The notes below the pieces were generated by a model. It was not told where the DNA came from. It saw only the letters and a list, made by a program, of their open reading frames with translations, and made no database searches. The position numbers were made by a program, and so were the translations under genes. A stretch of DNA of 64,000 nt from Brucella grignonensis (GTDB taxonomy: Bacteria; Pseudomonadota; Alphaproteobacteria; Rhizobiales; Rhizobiaceae): the NCBI RefSeq assembly GCF_002252505.1, contig NZ_NNRL01000153.1, positions 124,001-188,000 on the forward strand, in the 5' to 3' direction. Positions 28,058-38,052 of this stretch are shown piece by piece. Numbering within the stretch: position 1 is the first letter of the stretch; every line of letters begins with the position of its first letter.

Positions 28058-29076
28058 GCGACCTTTCTGATTGCGTCTGCGTGATTTACATCACGCAGAA
28101 ATACGCGGGCGAGCGCTGCGATAACCGCTTCAGGATCGGTGAGCGTCATGATTTCAGCCTTAGCATTTTTAGATTTTTCTGGCGACGAGAATGCCCCGTC
28201 CATGTGGCGATCCAGATACCAACCGAGATGCTTTCTTGCATGGCGGATACCAGTCTTGCTGCCATAGTGGTCGAGCATATCTTCGTAATGTCTTATAATA
28301 TAAGAAAGAACTTCTTCGCGGGAACGTGGCGCGAAATCACTGCCTGCAATCGCGCCCGCCAACCACGGTTGCCCATAGGAACCGCGTCCAACCATCACGG
28401 CGTCCGCACCCGAACGGCGCAATAACTCTTCCGCATCCGCACGTGATAACACATCGCCGTTGGCTACCAGAGGAATCTTCACCACATCACGCACGGCATG
28501 AATGGCATCCCAATCGGCCGTACCCTCATAAAACTGACAACGGGTGCGGCCATGAACCGTCACCATCGCAATGCCCGCATCTTCGGCACGCTTTGCCAGT
28601 TCCGGCGCATTGATGCTGTTTTCATCCCAACCGAGACGCATTTTGAGCGTAACCGGAACTTTGACGGCATTTACCGTGGCTTCAACCAATGTCATCGCAT
28701 GGTCGAGATCGCGCATCAGCGCTGAACCGGAATAACCACCGGTCACCTTTTTGGCGGGGCAGCCCATATTGATGTCGATGATATCCGCCCCCTCGCCCTC
28801 GGCAATCTTCGCGGCTTCACCCATCCAATGCGCTTCACGACCCGCGAGCTGCACTACATGCGTACCCAGCCCCTCACCAGAAAGGCGTAACATACTTTCT
28901 TTATGACGATTGCAGAGCTCGGCGCTCGCAACCATCTCAGAAACGACCATACCTGCGCCAGCCTCGGCAGCGCGTTTTCGGAATGGAAGGTCGGAAACAC
29001 CCGACATGGGCGCAAGAAAAACGCGGTTTTGAAGCACCACGCCACGGATGTTCAGAGGTTGTTCGAGAAGAGTCAC
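28054..29076 (-). CDS. dusB: tRNA-dihydrouridine synthase (NifR3/DusB)
   Basis: FMN enzyme that reduces uridine to dihydrouridine in tRNA. Motifs are [19 protein letters not shown] at the start of the barrel, the catalytic Cys in [20 protein letters not shown], and the phosphate-binding [13 protein letters not shown]. As in many alphaproteobacteria it leads the dusB-ntrB-ntrC operon. The start is uncertain: GTG 29076 gives the family-like [13 protein letters not shown] (340 residues); another GTG at 29115 would add 13 residues. Neither has a strong ribosome site. Confidence 0.94.
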   Translation of the reverse strand: MTLLEQPLNIRGVVLQNRVFLAPMSGVSDLPFRKRAAEAGAGMVVSEMVASAELCNRHKESMLRLSGEGLGTHVVQLAGREAHWMGEAAKIAEGEGADIIDINMGCPAKKVTGGYSGSALMRDLDHAMTLVEATVNAVKVPVTLKMRLGWDENSINAPELAKRAEDAGIAMVTVHGRTRCQFYEGTADWDAIHAVRDVVKIPLVANGDVLSRADAEELLRRSGADAVMVGRGSYGQPWLAGAIAGSDFAPRSREEVLSYIIRHYEDMLDHYGSKTGIRHARKHLGWYLDRHMDGAFSSPEKSKNAKAEIMTLTDPEAVIAALARVFLRDVNHADAIRKVA

Positions 29077-29226
29077 CAAGAAATGCCCATTTGATGTGCA
29101 TGATGCAATTAGCACACACTTTAATCACTCAATGCATTGAACGCAAGGAAAAGCGCGTGCCTGCGCTGATAAATCCATTGCGGTATGGCAATTATTTGCG
29201 CAAGGCATTATTCCGCGTTTAACTAG

Positions 29227-30450
29227 ATGAATCTTTTGGCAAAGGCGACCGACATTTCACGGGCAGCAGCAGTCATCGTAGCCGCGGGGCGTGGCGAACG
29301 GGCGGGACAGAGCACTGAAGGGCCGAAACAATATCGGCGGATCGGCGGCGAAGCTGTGCTTGCGCGCACGCTGCGTGCTTTCGCCCAATGCGCTGCGATT
29401 GACCAGATTGTCGTGGTCATTCACGCGGATGATGCCGCACTTTATGATAATGCCATTGCAGATCGCTCCTCGAACATACGCGTTGTAACAGGTGGCCCTA
29501 CACGCCAGGAATCGACCCGGCTTGGGCTACTGGCGCTTGGCGAAGACGCCCCGCAATATGTACTCATTCATGATGGCGTGCGCCCCTTTATAGAGCAGGA
29601 CCTTCTCGCGCGGATATTCGACAATCTGACGCCAGAAGAAGGTGTACTGCCCGCGCTCGCCGTGTCCGATACGTTGAAGCAATCGGCCAGTGATGGAACC
29701 GTTAAGACAACCGTTCCGCGCGCCGGTCTTTTCGCGGCTCAGACACCGCAAGCTTTCCCCTTTGCGCCGATCCTAGTCGCGCACGAAAAAGCATTCACCA
29801 GCGGTCGCTCCGACTTTACCGACGATGCATCCATTGCGGAATTCTATGGGCTTTCAGTACGCATCATTGAAGGTTCCGCAGACAATACGAAATTAACGTG
29901 GGCCAAAGATATCGAAATGGCCGACAAACGCTTGAGGCATGGCATGACTTCATTTCCAGATATCCGCACCGGCAATGGCTATGACGTTCACAGCTTTGAA
30001 CCCGGCGATCACGTCACGCTCTGTGGCGTTGCAATTCCACACGACAAGAAGCTTAACGGCCACTCTGATGCGGACGTCGCGCTGCATGCCTTAACCGACG
30101 CATTGCTTGCAACGCGCGGTGCAGGTGATATCGGCACGCATTTCCCGCCTTCCGATCCGCAGTGGAAGGGTGCAGCATCGCACATTTTCGTTGAGCATGC
30201 GGTCAAGATCGTCCGTGAAGCAGGCGGCCGTATTGCCAATGCCGATGTCACGATTATCGCCGAAGAACCCAAGATCGGACCACACCGCCCCGCGATGACG
30301 GAAGCCATGGCAAATATGCTGGGCATTTCCCTCGACCGCATTTCCGTAAAAGCGACCACCAACGAGAAAATGGGCTTTGTTGGGCGTGGCGAAGGTATTG
30401 CTGCTATTGTGACGGCAACAGTGATCTATCCCGGTGAGGTTCCTGAATGA
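29227..30450 (+). CDS. ispDF: Bifunctional IspD/IspF of the MEP isoprenoid pathway
   Basis: One 407-residue protein with two enzymes. The N-terminal half is IspD, 4-diphosphocytidyl-2-C-methylerythritol synthase ([12 protein letters not shown], and later [14 protein letters not shown]). The C-terminal half from about residue 245 is IspF, 2-C-methylerythritol 2,4-cyclodiphosphate synthase ([13 protein letters not shown], with the zinc ligands in the YDVH and GHSDADV motifs). The two catalyse non-adjacent steps; the fusion is common in alphaproteobacteria. It is divergent from dusB and overlaps cinA by 4 bp. Confidence 0.98.
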   Translation: MNLLAKATDISRAAAVIVAAGRGERAGQSTEGPKQYRRIGGEAVLARTLRAFAQCAAIDQIVVVIHADDAALYDNAIADRSSNIRVVTGGPTRQESTRLGLLALGEDAPQYVLIHDGVRPFIEQDLLARIFDNLTPEEGVLPALAVSDTLKQSASDGTVKTTVPRAGLFAAQTPQAFPFAPILVAHEKAFTSGRSDFTDDASIAEFYGLSVRIIEGSADNTKLTWAKDIEMADKRLRHGMTSFPDIRTGNGYDVHSFEPGDHVTLCGVAIPHDKKLNGHSDADVALHALTDALLATRGAGDIGTHFPPSDPQWKGAASHIFVEHAVKIVREAGGRIANADVTIIAEEPKIGPHRPAMTEAMANMLGISLDRISVKATTNEKMGFVGRGEGIAAIVTATVIYPGEVPE

Positions 30451-30938
30451 CACTTGTTGCCGAAGCCCAGGCCATCGACGTTCTCAGTGCATGTCGCAAA
30501 CACGGCATCATGATTACGACAGCAGAATCCTGCACAGGCGGGCTAATCGCGGCAGCACTCACCGATATTGCCGGTTCATCGGATGTAGTGGATCGCGGCT
30601 TTGTAACCTACTCCAATGAAGCCAAGAATGAGATGATCAGCGTCCCGATGGAACTGATCAACCAAGTGGGTGCGGTTTCAAAAGAAGTGGCAATAGCCAT
30701 GGCAGAAGGCGCGCTCGCTCATTCACGCGCAGGCATCAGCATTGCCGTTACCGGTATTGCCGGCCCCGGCGGCGGATCGGCAGAAAAGCCGATCGGCCTT
30801 GTGCACATTGCCAGCGCGCGCAAAGGTTTTGCCACGCTGCACAAAGAATGCCGTTTTGGTGAAAAATCACGCGAAGATATTCGTCACGAGACAGTGCTTG
30901 CCGCACTGGCACTGGTTCTTGAAGCACTTAATTCCTAA
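30447..30938 (+). CDS. cinA: CinA-type nicotinamide-nucleotide amidohydrolase
   Basis: The 163-residue product is only the C-terminal CinA domain (PncC type), which deamidates nicotinamide mononucleotide to nicotinate mononucleotide. Motifs are [22 protein letters not shown] and [20 protein letters not shown]. The N-terminal molybdopterin-like domain of long CinA proteins is absent, which is normal for many proteobacteria. The start overlaps ispDF by 4 bp, so the two form an operon. A family A repeat follows the stop. Confidence 0.93.
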   Translation: MTLVAEAQAIDVLSACRKHGIMITTAESCTGGLIAAALTDIAGSSDVVDRGFVTYSNEAKNEMISVPMELINQVGAVSKEVAIAMAEGALAHSRAGISIAVTGIAGPGGGSAEKPIGLVHIASARKGFATLHKECRFGEKSREDIRHETVLAALALVLEALNS

Positions 30939-30951
30939 GTCAGCTAGACCG

Positions 30952-31060
30952 CAATCAAATCGAAACGCGCTCTTAGAGCGCATCCCGAAAGGGATCAAAC
31001 GGTTTTCGGACAAAGATGCGCGTTAAAACAAATATTTAGAGCGCTCAGATCGGCGCCCTA
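30952..31060. repeat. Family A intergenic repeat, copy 2 (between convergent cinA and ratA)
   Basis: Contains CAAATCGAAACGCGCTCTT, then AGAGCGCATCCCGAAAGGG...TTTTCGGACAAAGATGCG, then a stretch from GTTAAAACAAATATTTAGAG nearly identical to the copy at 55155. The ratA stop codon (31058-31060) lies in its last bases. No ordinary terminator separates the two convergent genes. Confidence 0.85.
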
Positions 31061-31510
31061 AAGACCATAAATGTGATCTGCGCGCTTCTCAAAAGCTTCC
31101 GAGAATTTGCGGAAAGCCAGATCGAACATCGACCCCATCAGAAGCCCAAGTGTTCTGCTTTTGAATTCATAATCGATGAAAAACTCGACATCGCATTCAG
31201 AACCATCGCCAACCGGTTTGAACGTCCAGCGATTATCGAGATAACGAAATGGACCATCGACATATTTCACGTCGATGACGTTCTCTTCCGGCTTCAAAAA
31301 CACCTGACTGGTAAAAGTCTCACGGATCACTTTGTAACCCACGGTCATATCAGCGACTAAAAGTGTCTTGCCGTCTTTTTCCTTGCGTGACCGGATCGAA
31401 AGAGCTTCGCACATCGGCAGGAATTGCGGATATTTTTCAACATCCGCAACCAACGCAAACATGTGCTCTGCCTTGTGGTGAACCCGTCTGACATTCGTAA
31501 ACTGCGGCAT
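31058..31510 (-). CDS. RatA/Coq10-type START-domain protein
   Basis: The 150-residue protein belongs to the SRPBCC/Coq10 family: MPQFTNVRRVHHKAEHMFALVADVEKYPQFLPMCEALSI is the classic N-terminal half, and the C terminus has the SRTLGLLMGSMFDLAFRKFSEAFEKRA helix. Homologues bind ubiquinone (Coq10) or affect ribosome subunit joining (RatA). The gene lies 6 bp after lipA, in one operon, as in other Rhizobiales. Function here is not settled. Confidence 0.88.
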   Translation of the reverse strand: MPQFTNVRRVHHKAEHMFALVADVEKYPQFLPMCEALSIRSRKEKDGKTLLVADMTVGYKVIRETFTSQVFLKPEENVIDVKYVDGPFRYLDNRWTFKPVGDGSECDVEFFIDYEFKSRTLGLLMGSMFDLAFRKFSEAFEKRADHIYGL

Positions 31511-31516
31511 GCGATA

Positions 31517-32479
31517 TTAAGCCTGTGCTGCGACCTGCGCTTCGCGTGCAGCCTTTAGCTTCGCAAAATCATCGCCAGCATGGTGCGATGAGCGTGTCAG
31601 CGGGCTGGACGCAACCAGCAGGAAGCCCTTGGTACGACCAATCGTCTCGAAAGACTTGAATTCATCCGGAGCCACAAAACGGATGACCGGATGGTGCTTA
31701 CGGGTCGGCTGGAGATACTGGCCAATCGTCATGAAATCCACGTCCGCAGAACGAAGATCGTCCATCAGCTGCAGGATTTCGTTCCGCTCTTCGCCAAGAC
31801 CAACCATGATGCCGGATTTGGTGAAGATCGTCGGATCGAGTTCCTTCACACGCTGCAACAGACGAATGGAGTGGAAATAGCGCGCGCCAGGACGAACCTT
31901 GAGATACCTCGAAGGCACTGTTTCCAGATTGTGATTGAACACATCGGGGCGTGCCTTAACAACGATCTCAAGCGCGCCTTCCTTACGCAGGAAGTCTGGA
32001 GTCAGAATTTCAATCGTCGTCTTTGGTGCAGCTTCGCGGATTGCGCGAATGACATCGGCGAAATGTTGTGCGCCACCATCGACCAGATCATCACGATCAA
32101 CCGACGTGATAACAACGTGGGTCAGCCCCATCTGTTTGACGGCACGGCCCACATTTTCCGGTTCATTCGGATCAAGAGCTTTTGGAATACCGGTCGAAAC
32201 ATTACAGAACGCACACGCACGGGTGCAGATTTCACCCATGATCATGAAGGTCGCGTGCTTCTTTTCCCAGCACTCGCCAATGTTCGGGCAACCGGCTTCT
32301 TCGCAAACAGTGACAAGCTTGTTGGAACGGACTATCTCACGCGTTTCATTGTAACCGCGCGAAACGGGTGCCTTGACGCGGATCCAATCCGGCTTCTTCA
32401 GAACTTCATTGTCTGGACGGTGAGCCTTTTCAGGATGCCGCTGCCGTCTCTCGTTCACTGTATCGAGAACTGTAACCAT
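31517..32479 (-). CDS. lipA: Lipoyl synthase LipA
   Basis: Radical-SAM enzyme that inserts two sulfurs into octanoyl groups on lipoyl domains. The 320-residue product has the auxiliary-cluster motif with cysteines in [14 protein letters not shown] and the radical-SAM motif CTRACAFC. The C terminus contains the [13 protein letters not shown] segment that provides the serine ligand. Lipoylated targets, the PDH E1-beta and E2 subunits, are encoded upstream in the same direction (35289-38034). ratA follows 6 bp later. Confidence 0.98.
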   Translation of the reverse strand: MVTVLDTVNERRQRHPEKAHRPDNEVLKKPDWIRVKAPVSRGYNETREIVRSNKLVTVCEEAGCPNIGECWEKKHATFMIMGEICTRACAFCNVSTGIPKALDPNEPENVGRAVKQMGLTHVVITSVDRDDLVDGGAQHFADVIRAIREAAPKTTIEILTPDFLRKEGALEIVVKARPDVFNHNLETVPSRYLKVRPGARYFHSIRLLQRVKELDPTIFTKSGIMVGLGEERNEILQLMDDLRSADVDFMTIGQYLQPTRKHHPVIRFVAPDEFKSFETIGRTKGFLLVASSPLTRSSHHAGDDFAKLKAAREAQVAAQA

Positions 32480-32602
32480 GCTGTTTCCTGCCTATCTGGA
32501 ACAAAATGCCTGCGGGCCTTGTGCTCCAACAATGGGTAGACCTCTGAATGTGGCTTGCCCTACCAATTTGATACACTGCTGCGCAATGCCCATAACTGCG
32601 GC

Positions 32603-32884
32603 TTACCGTCTCGCTGCAATTCCAATCGCTCTGAAAACCAGAGCCCATATCAGGCCGAATATAAGGCCGCCAAAGCCAAGTGCCAAGGTCAGTGTCCAGA
32701 CACCGTACCAGCCGGCAATCGCCATTCCGTTGATCGATATGGTGTTTCCGCCGATCAAGCTAAAGCTTCCTGCGAGAAAACCCAGCGCAAGACCGCCTGC
32801 GGTACACCATTTGATCATGGGCCAGGCGGCACGCCGCCAAGGCCCTCCATTATCGATCAGCGGAATGTGCTTACTCCTGTTCAC
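32603..32884 (-). CDS. Small membrane protein of unknown function
   Basis: A 93-residue product with two predicted membrane helices (about 26-46, WCTAGGLALGFLAGSFSLIGG, and about 58-84, GVWTLTLALGFGGLIFGLIW) and a positively charged N terminus. The start is GTG 32884, with only a weak ribosome site; a later ATG at residue 23 is possible. It lies between lpd and lipA in the same direction, with a family C repeat half just upstream. I do not recognise a family, although such genes recur at this spot in relatives. Confidence 0.65.
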   Translation of the reverse strand: MNRSKHIPLIDNGGPWRRAAWPMIKWCTAGGLALGFLAGSFSLIGGNTISINGMAIAGWYGVWTLTLALGFGGLIFGLIWALVFRAIGIAARR

Positions 32885-32892
32885 TCGCTTTA

Positions 32893-32939
32893 CGCATTGT
32901 CCAACGCAAAACTGCTAAGCACTTTTGCTGGAAATGCTC
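32893..32939. repeat. Family C repeat half, inverted
   Basis: Reverse complement reads GAGCATTTCCAGCAAAAGTG, then CTTAGCAGTTTTGCGTTGG and ACAATGCG. It is the 47-bp first half of the family C repeats, nearest to 25319-25364. It begins 3 bp after the lpd stop and precedes the small membrane protein. Confidence 0.75.
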
Positions 32940-32942
32940 CTA

Positions 32943-34394
32943 TTACATGTTCAGCGCACGGCCATAGGCATCCAGTACGCTTTCCTTCATTGTCTCGGAA
33001 ATTGTCGGATGCGGGAAGACCGAATGCATCAGCTCTTCTTCTGTAGTTTCAAGGTTCATCGCGACAACGAAGCCCTGAATAAGCTCCGTTACTTCCGCAC
33101 CGACCAGATGGGCACCCAGCAGCTGCCCGGTCTTTTTGTCGAAAATGGTCTTAACCAGACCCTGATCTTCACCAAGTGCGATTGCCTTGCCGTTGGCGAC
33201 AAATGGGAACCGTCCAACGCGAATATCACGTCCCAGCTCTTTCGCCTTGGCTTCAGTGAGGCCAACGGAAGCGACCTGCGGATTACAATAGGTGCAGCCC
33301 GGGATCATGTTGCGGTCAAGCGGATGAACATTCGGCAGACCGGCAATCTTCTCAACGCAGATAACCGCTTCATGCTCAGCTTTGTGAGCCAGCATTGGTG
33401 GACCCGCAACGTCGCCAATCGCGTAAATGCCATCAACATTGGTCTTGCAATAAGCATCGATGACAATGCAACCGCGATCTGTCTTGATGCCAAGTGCTTC
33501 AAGGCCGATATTCTCGATGTTGCCCTGAACACCAACGGCCGAGATCATGCGATCAACGGTCAGCGTCTGAACCTTGCCGTCTTTGGTTTCGATATGAGCG
33601 GTCACATTGTTCGCGCCCTTCTCGACCTTGGAAACCTTGGCATCCGTGATGATCTTGAGGCCACGCTTTTCAAGCTGCTTGCGCGCGAAAGTCGAGATTT
33701 CCGTGTCTTCAACCGGCATAATATTCGACATCAGTTCAACGACAGTCACGTCAACGCCCATGTCATTGTAGAACGAAGCGAATTCGATACCGATTGCACC
33801 AGACCCCATGACCAGCATGGTTTTCGGCAGTTCCTGCGGGACCATGGCTTCAAAATAAGTCCAGATCAGCTTGCCATCTGGCTCAATACCCGGAAGCGCA
33901 CGCGGACGTGCACCAGTGGCAATGATGATGTTCTTAGCCTTATAAGTACCCTCACCCAGCGTGTTCTTCGGCAACGGTGCCTGTGGCAGCATCGGCGCCT
34001 TGGAAGTCTTGGAAACGACAATCTCCCCCGGCTTGGAAAGCTTTGCTTCACCCCAGATCACGTCGATCTTGTTCTTCTTCATGAGGAAGCCAACGCCGCC
34101 ATTCATGCGCTCTGCAATACCACGCGAGCGGGAAACAACAGCCTTGATGTCGGCAGTGATAGAGCCTTCAAGCTTCAGGCCATAATTCTTGGCATGATCA
34201 GCAAGGTGCTTCACTTCTGCCGAACGCAGCAACGCCTTGGTTGGAATACAACCCCAGTTGGAGCAGATGCCAGCGAGATGTTCACGCTCTACAACAGCCG
34301 TCTTGAGTCCAAGCTGTGCTGCACGAATAGCCGCGACATAGCCTCCAGGACCCGATCCGATAACAATAACGTCGTAACTGTTGGACACGCTCAT
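32943..34394 (-). CDS. lpd: Dihydrolipoamide dehydrogenase (E3)
   Basis: FAD flavoenzyme that reoxidises dihydrolipoyl groups of the pyruvate dehydrogenase complex. Starting at ATG 34394 the product is 483 residues. It has the FAD-binding VIGSGPGGYVAAIRAAQLG, a redox motif GICSNWGCIPTKALL (a CxxxxC disulfide), an NAD Rossmann motif MGSGAIGIEFASFYNDMG and the C-terminal catalytic His in VFPHPTISE. An upstream in-frame ATG would add 15 residues without family support; the chosen start has GAGGAG very close. It is in the pdh gene cluster, so E3 of PDH is the likely role. Confidence 0.97.
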   Translation of the reverse strand: MSVSNSYDVIVIGSGPGGYVAAIRAAQLGLKTAVVEREHLAGICSNWGCIPTKALLRSAEVKHLADHAKNYGLKLEGSITADIKAVVSRSRGIAERMNGGVGFLMKKNKIDVIWGEAKLSKPGEIVVSKTSKAPMLPQAPLPKNTLGEGTYKAKNIIIATGARPRALPGIEPDGKLIWTYFEAMVPQELPKTMLVMGSGAIGIEFASFYNDMGVDVTVVELMSNIMPVEDTEISTFARKQLEKRGLKIITDAKVSKVEKGANNVTAHIETKDGKVQTLTVDRMISAVGVQGNIENIGLEALGIKTDRGCIVIDAYCKTNVDGIYAIGDVAGPPMLAHKAEHEAVICVEKIAGLPNVHPLDRNMIPGCTYCNPQVASVGLTEAKAKELGRDIRVGRFPFVANGKAIALGEDQGLVKTIFDKKTGQLLGAHLVGAEVTELIQGFVVAMNLETTEEELMHSVFPHPTISETMKESVLDAYGRALNM

Positions 34395-34472
34395 TCTCCT
34401 CGAGTGGTCTTTATGCCGGATCACCGGCATATCTTTCACTGTTCAAAAAGCCGATACTATCGGCCCAATAAT

Positions 34473-35111
34473 TTACAGACCGAGCACTGCACGAACAACA
34501 GGCTCCAGCCCTTGTCCGATTGCCCGGGTATTTTCTCTATCGAGATGCACACCATCAAACGAAGTCGTCTTCGCGACAGTCGATGCATCAAAAAACGCGC
34601 ATTTCATCTCATCGGCAAGCCCGGAAAGCAACGGACCCAACTTGGCAGTTTCAACAATGCCGCCCGCAAACATCGAAGCAAAAGCCGGATCAGCGCTCTC
34701 GCTGATATGTGGTGGCGCTACGATAAGAATTTCAGGGACGCTCGAGCCTTGACCATAAGGATGCGAACGAATGATCTGGATCAGTCTGCGCATACCGGAA
34801 CAGCTTGAAAATGCTCCACCCACGACCTGCGGTTTCATATCATTGCTGCCTAGCAAGATAATAACCAGATCAAGCGGGGAATGCGTGCCGAGCAATGTTG
34901 GCAGAATACGAGCGCCATTGCGGTCTTCCGCAGCTGTATAATCATCAAAGGCAGTCGTTCGACCGCTCAGCCCTTCAGCAATCACATTTGCCTGTGAACC
35001 AAGTAAATTCTGCAGAACCGATGGCCAGCGATCTTCCAGTGGAAGGCGCGCACCATTGGGAGCCTGATAGCCCCAGGTCAATGAATCACCAAAGCATAAA
35101 ATAGACTTCAT
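34473..35111 (-). CDS. SGNH/GDSL-family hydrolase
   Basis: The 212-residue protein has the GDSL block ILCFGDSLTWGYQAP with the catalytic Ser, the Gly/Asn oxyanion blocks (EGLSGRTT and IILLGSNDMK) and the C-terminal DGVHLD with the catalytic Asp and His. Such enzymes are esterases or arylesterases; the substrate is unknown. No signal peptide is seen. The ATG overlaps the stop of a tiny upstream frame (ATGA), and the gene lies between pdhC and lpd in the same direction. Confidence 0.88.
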   Translation of the reverse strand: MKSILCFGDSLTWGYQAPNGARLPLEDRWPSVLQNLLGSQANVIAEGLSGRTTAFDDYTAAEDRNGARILPTLLGTHSPLDLVIILLGSNDMKPQVVGGAFSSCSGMRRLIQIIRSHPYGQGSSVPEILIVAPPHISESADPAFASMFAGGIVETAKLGPLLSGLADEMKCAFFDASTVAKTTSFDGVHLDRENTRAIGQGLEPVVRAVLGL

Positions 35112-35203
35112 ACGTTACGACTCCGCGGCAAATAAACCTGATCAATAAACTGAAAAATAAAACTAAAAAAAGCAAACCCAAGCCACGCAAGCAACTTGGG
35201 CAT
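35108..35203 (-). CDS. Tiny hydrophobic reading frame coupled to the SGNH hydrolase
   Basis: A 31-codon frame starts at ATG 35203: MPKLLAWLGFAFFSFIFQF, then a polar tail IDQVYLPRSRNV. It has one likely membrane helix and a stop that overlaps the hydrolase start (ATGA). The ribosome site before it is weak. The ATGA overlap and hydrophobic content favour a real small membrane protein or a leader frame for coupling; homologues would decide. It follows the inverted repeat behind pdhC. Confidence 0.45.
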   Translation of the reverse strand: MPKLLAWLGFAFFSFIFQFIDQVYLPRSRNV

Positions 35204-35232
35204 CAGTATATCGTTCTTGACAGCAGAGAAAC

Positions 35233-35277
35233 CGCCAAGGCTTTTCCCGATAGTAGAAGCGACGAAAAGCCTTGGCG
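35233..35277. other. 14-bp perfect inverted repeat after pdhC
   Basis: CGCCAAGGCTTTTC and GAAAAGCCTTGGCG separated by 17 bp, starting 12 bp after the pdhC stop. The long stem has no T tract on the minus strand, so it may stabilise mRNA or attenuate rather than terminate. Confidence 0.7.
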
Positions 35278-35288
35278 TTAATGTCATA

Positions 35289-36641
35289 TTACACCAGCAT
35301 ACCCATCGGGTTTTCGATGTGACGCTTGAAGGCCTGTGCAAGTTCAGCAGCCAAAGCGCCATCAACAGCACGGTGATCGGTGGAAAGGGTGACGGACATA
35401 ACCGTCGCAACCTTGATTTCACCGTTCTTGACCACTGCGCGCTGTTCGCCCGCACCGATTGCGAAGATTGTCGCATGTGGTGGGTTGATGATTGCTGCAA
35501 AGTCCTTCACGCCGAACATGCCGAGGTTGGACACAGAGGTCGAACCACCCTGATATTCATCAGGCTTCAGCTTGCGATCACGCGCGCGCTTGGCGAGATC
35601 CTTCATCTCATTGGAGATGGCGGACAGCGTTTTGGATTCCGACTGACGCACGATTGGCGTAATCAGACCGCCCGGGATCGACACAGCAACACCGACATCC
35701 GCACGCTTGTGCTTGATCATGCCGCCTTCAGTCCAGGAGACATTGGCTTCTGGAATGTCACGCAGCGCAAGAGCAACAGCCTTGATTACCAGATCGTTGA
35801 CAGAAAGCTTGTAGGCCGGAACCTCGCCCTTCTCTGTCTTGATCAGCGGTGCAGCGGCGTTGATCTGCGAACGCAGAGCCAGCAGCGCATCAAGTTCGCA
35901 ATCAATCGTCAGATAGAAATGCGGAACAGTCTGCTTCGATTCCACCAGACGGCGGGCAATGGTCTTGCGCATACCGTCGTGAGGAACGATTTCGTATGTG
36001 CCTTCTTCAAAGAGCTTGAGGATGGCATCATCCGACTGAGGCTTTGGAGCAGATGCTGTTGCCTGCGGTGCAGCCGCAGACGAGGCTTTAGCCCCGCCCG
36101 ATTTGATCGCAGCTTCAATGTCGCGCTGAACGACACGGCCATGAGGACCTGTGCCTTTTACAGCGGAAACATCGACGCCTGCGTCCTTAGCGATGCGACG
36201 GGCAAGCGGCGATGCAAAGACGCGTTCACCCTTGTTCTCAGCGCCTTTACTTGCAGCCGGAGCTGCCGCTGGGGCTTCAGCCTTTACAGGAGCCGGAGCT
36301 GCCGCAGGTGCCGCTTCCTTTTTGGGCTCTTCCTTAGGCGCTTCTGCCTTTGGTGCAGGAGCGGAATCGCCACCTTTCGCTGCTTCCGCAACATCCTCGC
36401 CGTCTTCGGCGAGAATTGCGATCAGCGCGTTGACCTTTACGCCTTCGGTTCCGGCAGGAACGACGAGCTTGGCAACGACACCTTCATCGACAGCTTCGAC
36501 TTCCATCGTCGCCTTGTCGGTTTCGATCTCGGCGATCACATCGCCGGACGTAACCTTGTCGCCTTCTTTAACCAGCCACTTGGAAAGATTGCCTTCTTCC
36601 ATGGTTGGTGAAAGCGCTGGCATGGTGATCTTAATCGGCAT
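35289..36641 (-). CDS. pdhC: Pyruvate dehydrogenase E2, dihydrolipoamide acetyltransferase
   Basis: Core of the PDH complex; transfers the acetyl group to CoA. The 450 residues comprise one lipoyl domain (Lys in [17 protein letters not shown] at about 38-54), a Pro/Ala/Lys-rich linker, a subunit-binding domain ([19 protein letters not shown]), a second linker and the catalytic domain ending with [17 protein letters not shown] (catalytic His and Asp). The gene follows pdhB by 13 bp. Its lipoyl domain closely resembles that of pdhB in both protein and DNA. Confidence 0.97.
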   Translation of the reverse strand: MPIKITMPALSPTMEEGNLSKWLVKEGDKVTSGDVIAEIETDKATMEVEAVDEGVVAKLVVPAGTEGVKVNALIAILAEDGEDVAEAAKGGDSAPAPKAEAPKEEPKKEAAPAAAPAPVKAEAPAAAPAASKGAENKGERVFASPLARRIAKDAGVDVSAVKGTGPHGRVVQRDIEAAIKSGGAKASSAAAPQATASAPKPQSDDAILKLFEEGTYEIVPHDGMRKTIARRLVESKQTVPHFYLTIDCELDALLALRSQINAAAPLIKTEKGEVPAYKLSVNDLVIKAVALALRDIPEANVSWTEGGMIKHKRADVGVAVSIPGGLITPIVRQSESKTLSAISNEMKDLAKRARDRKLKPDEYQGGSTSVSNLGMFGVKDFAAIINPPHATIFAIGAGEQRAVVKNGEIKVATVMSVTLSTDHRAVDGALAAELAQAFKRHIENPMGMLV

Positions 36642-36654
36642 GTCCAGTACCTCC

Positions 36655-38034
36655 TCAGGCGGTGTAGGTCACGGCTTTCACCGCTTCTACCACTTCTGCA
36701 ACAGTTGGCAGAGCCAACTTTTCAAGATTTGCCGCATATGGCATCGGTACGTCCTTGCCAGCGATCGTCAGGATCGGCGCATCGAGATAATCGAACGCCT
36801 GCTGCATGACGCGTGTGGCAATTTCAGTACCAACGGAAGACTGTGGGTAGCCTTCTTCAACGGTGACGAGACGACCGGTCTTCTTGACCGATTCTACAAC
36901 CGTTGGAATATCCATTGGACGGATGGTGCGCAGATCGATGATTTCCACATCGATACCAAGACCGGCCAGCTCTTCTGCAGCCTTAACCGCATAGGTCATG
37001 CCGATACCGAACGAAACGATGGTAGCGTCCTTGCCCTGCTTATGAATGCGGGCCTTGCCGATTGGCAGAACGAAATCATCAAGCTTCGGCACATCAAAAT
37101 GATGACCATAAAGAATTTCGTTTTCGAGGAAGACTACCGGATTTGGATCGCGGATCGCAGCCTTGAGCAGACCCTTCGCGTCAGCAGCCGTATAAGGCAT
37201 GACGACCTTGAGGCCCGGAATCTGGCTGTACCATGCGGCATAGCACTGGGAGTGCTGAGCAGCAACGCGGGCAGCCGCACCCGAAGGGCCGCGGAACACC
37301 ATTGGTGCACCCATCTGGCCACCGGACATATAGAGCGTCTTGGCTGCCGAATTGATGATCTGGTCAATCGCCTGCATGGCGAAGTTGAACGTCATAAACT
37401 CAACGACTGGCTTCAGGCCTGCCATTGCGGCACCAACGCCAACACCGGCAAAACCGTGTTCGGTGATCGGGGTATCGACAACGCGGCGTGGGCCGAATTC
37501 ATCGAGAAGACCCTGCGTGATCTTGTAAGCGCCCTGATATTCGGCAACTTCTTCGCCCATGACGAAGACATTCTCGTCACGGCGCATTTCTTCGGCCATG
37601 GCATCGCGCAGCGCTTCACGCACAGTTGTCGAAACCATTTCCGTACCGGCTGGAATATCCGGATCAGCAGCAACTTCGACCTTAGGAGCAGCAGGCACGC
37701 TATCAGCTTTCTTTTCTTCAGCCTTTGGCGCTTCTTCCTTGGGTGCTTCTGCTTTTGCAGCAGGAGCGGAACCAATGTCAGAAGCGCTTTCGCCATCACC
37801 AAGCAGGACAGCAATTGGCGTATTGACCTTCACGCCTTCAGTTCCTTCTGCGATGAGAATTTTACCGACGGTGCCTTCATCAACGGCTTCAACTTCCATC
37901 GTCGCCTTATCGGTTTCGATTTCCGCGATCACGTCACCGGACGTAACCTTGTCGCCTTCTTTTTTAAGCCACTTGGACAATTTGCCCTCTTCCATCGTCG
38001 GAGAAAGAGCAGGCATGAGAATTTCTACGGGCAT
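36655..38034 (-). CDS. pdhB: Pyruvate dehydrogenase E1 beta subunit with N-terminal lipoyl domain
   Basis: Beta subunit of the thiamine-dependent E1 component. The 459 residues begin with a lipoyl domain of about 80 residues ([17 protein letters not shown]) and an acidic/Ala linker, then a typical E1-beta domain ([33 protein letters not shown]). E1-beta proteins without the extension are near 325-335 residues; the added lipoyl domain is a known trait of several alphaproteobacteria. pdhA is 18 bp upstream and pdhC 13 bp downstream. Confidence 0.97.
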   Translation of the reverse strand: MPVEILMPALSPTMEEGKLSKWLKKEGDKVTSGDVIAEIETDKATMEVEAVDEGTVGKILIAEGTEGVKVNTPIAVLLGDGESASDIGSAPAAKAEAPKEEAPKAEEKKADSVPAAPKVEVAADPDIPAGTEMVSTTVREALRDAMAEEMRRDENVFVMGEEVAEYQGAYKITQGLLDEFGPRRVVDTPITEHGFAGVGVGAAMAGLKPVVEFMTFNFAMQAIDQIINSAAKTLYMSGGQMGAPMVFRGPSGAAARVAAQHSQCYAAWYSQIPGLKVVMPYTAADAKGLLKAAIRDPNPVVFLENEILYGHHFDVPKLDDFVLPIGKARIHKQGKDATIVSFGIGMTYAVKAAEELAGLGIDVEIIDLRTIRPMDIPTVVESVKKTGRLVTVEEGYPQSSVGTEIATRVMQQAFDYLDAPILTIAGKDVPMPYAANLEKLALPTVAEVVEAVKAVTYTA

Positions 38035-38052
38035 GACAACACCTTTCTCGAA

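Noticed and set aside
32925-34808. Open frame of 627 codons on the + strand antisense to lpd
   Set aside because: Shadow of the lpd gene; no family features and no ribosome site.
35196-36611. Open frame of 471 codons on the + strand antisense to pdhC
   Set aside because: Shadow; the Arg/Cys-rich stretch mirrors the Ala/Pro linkers of E2.
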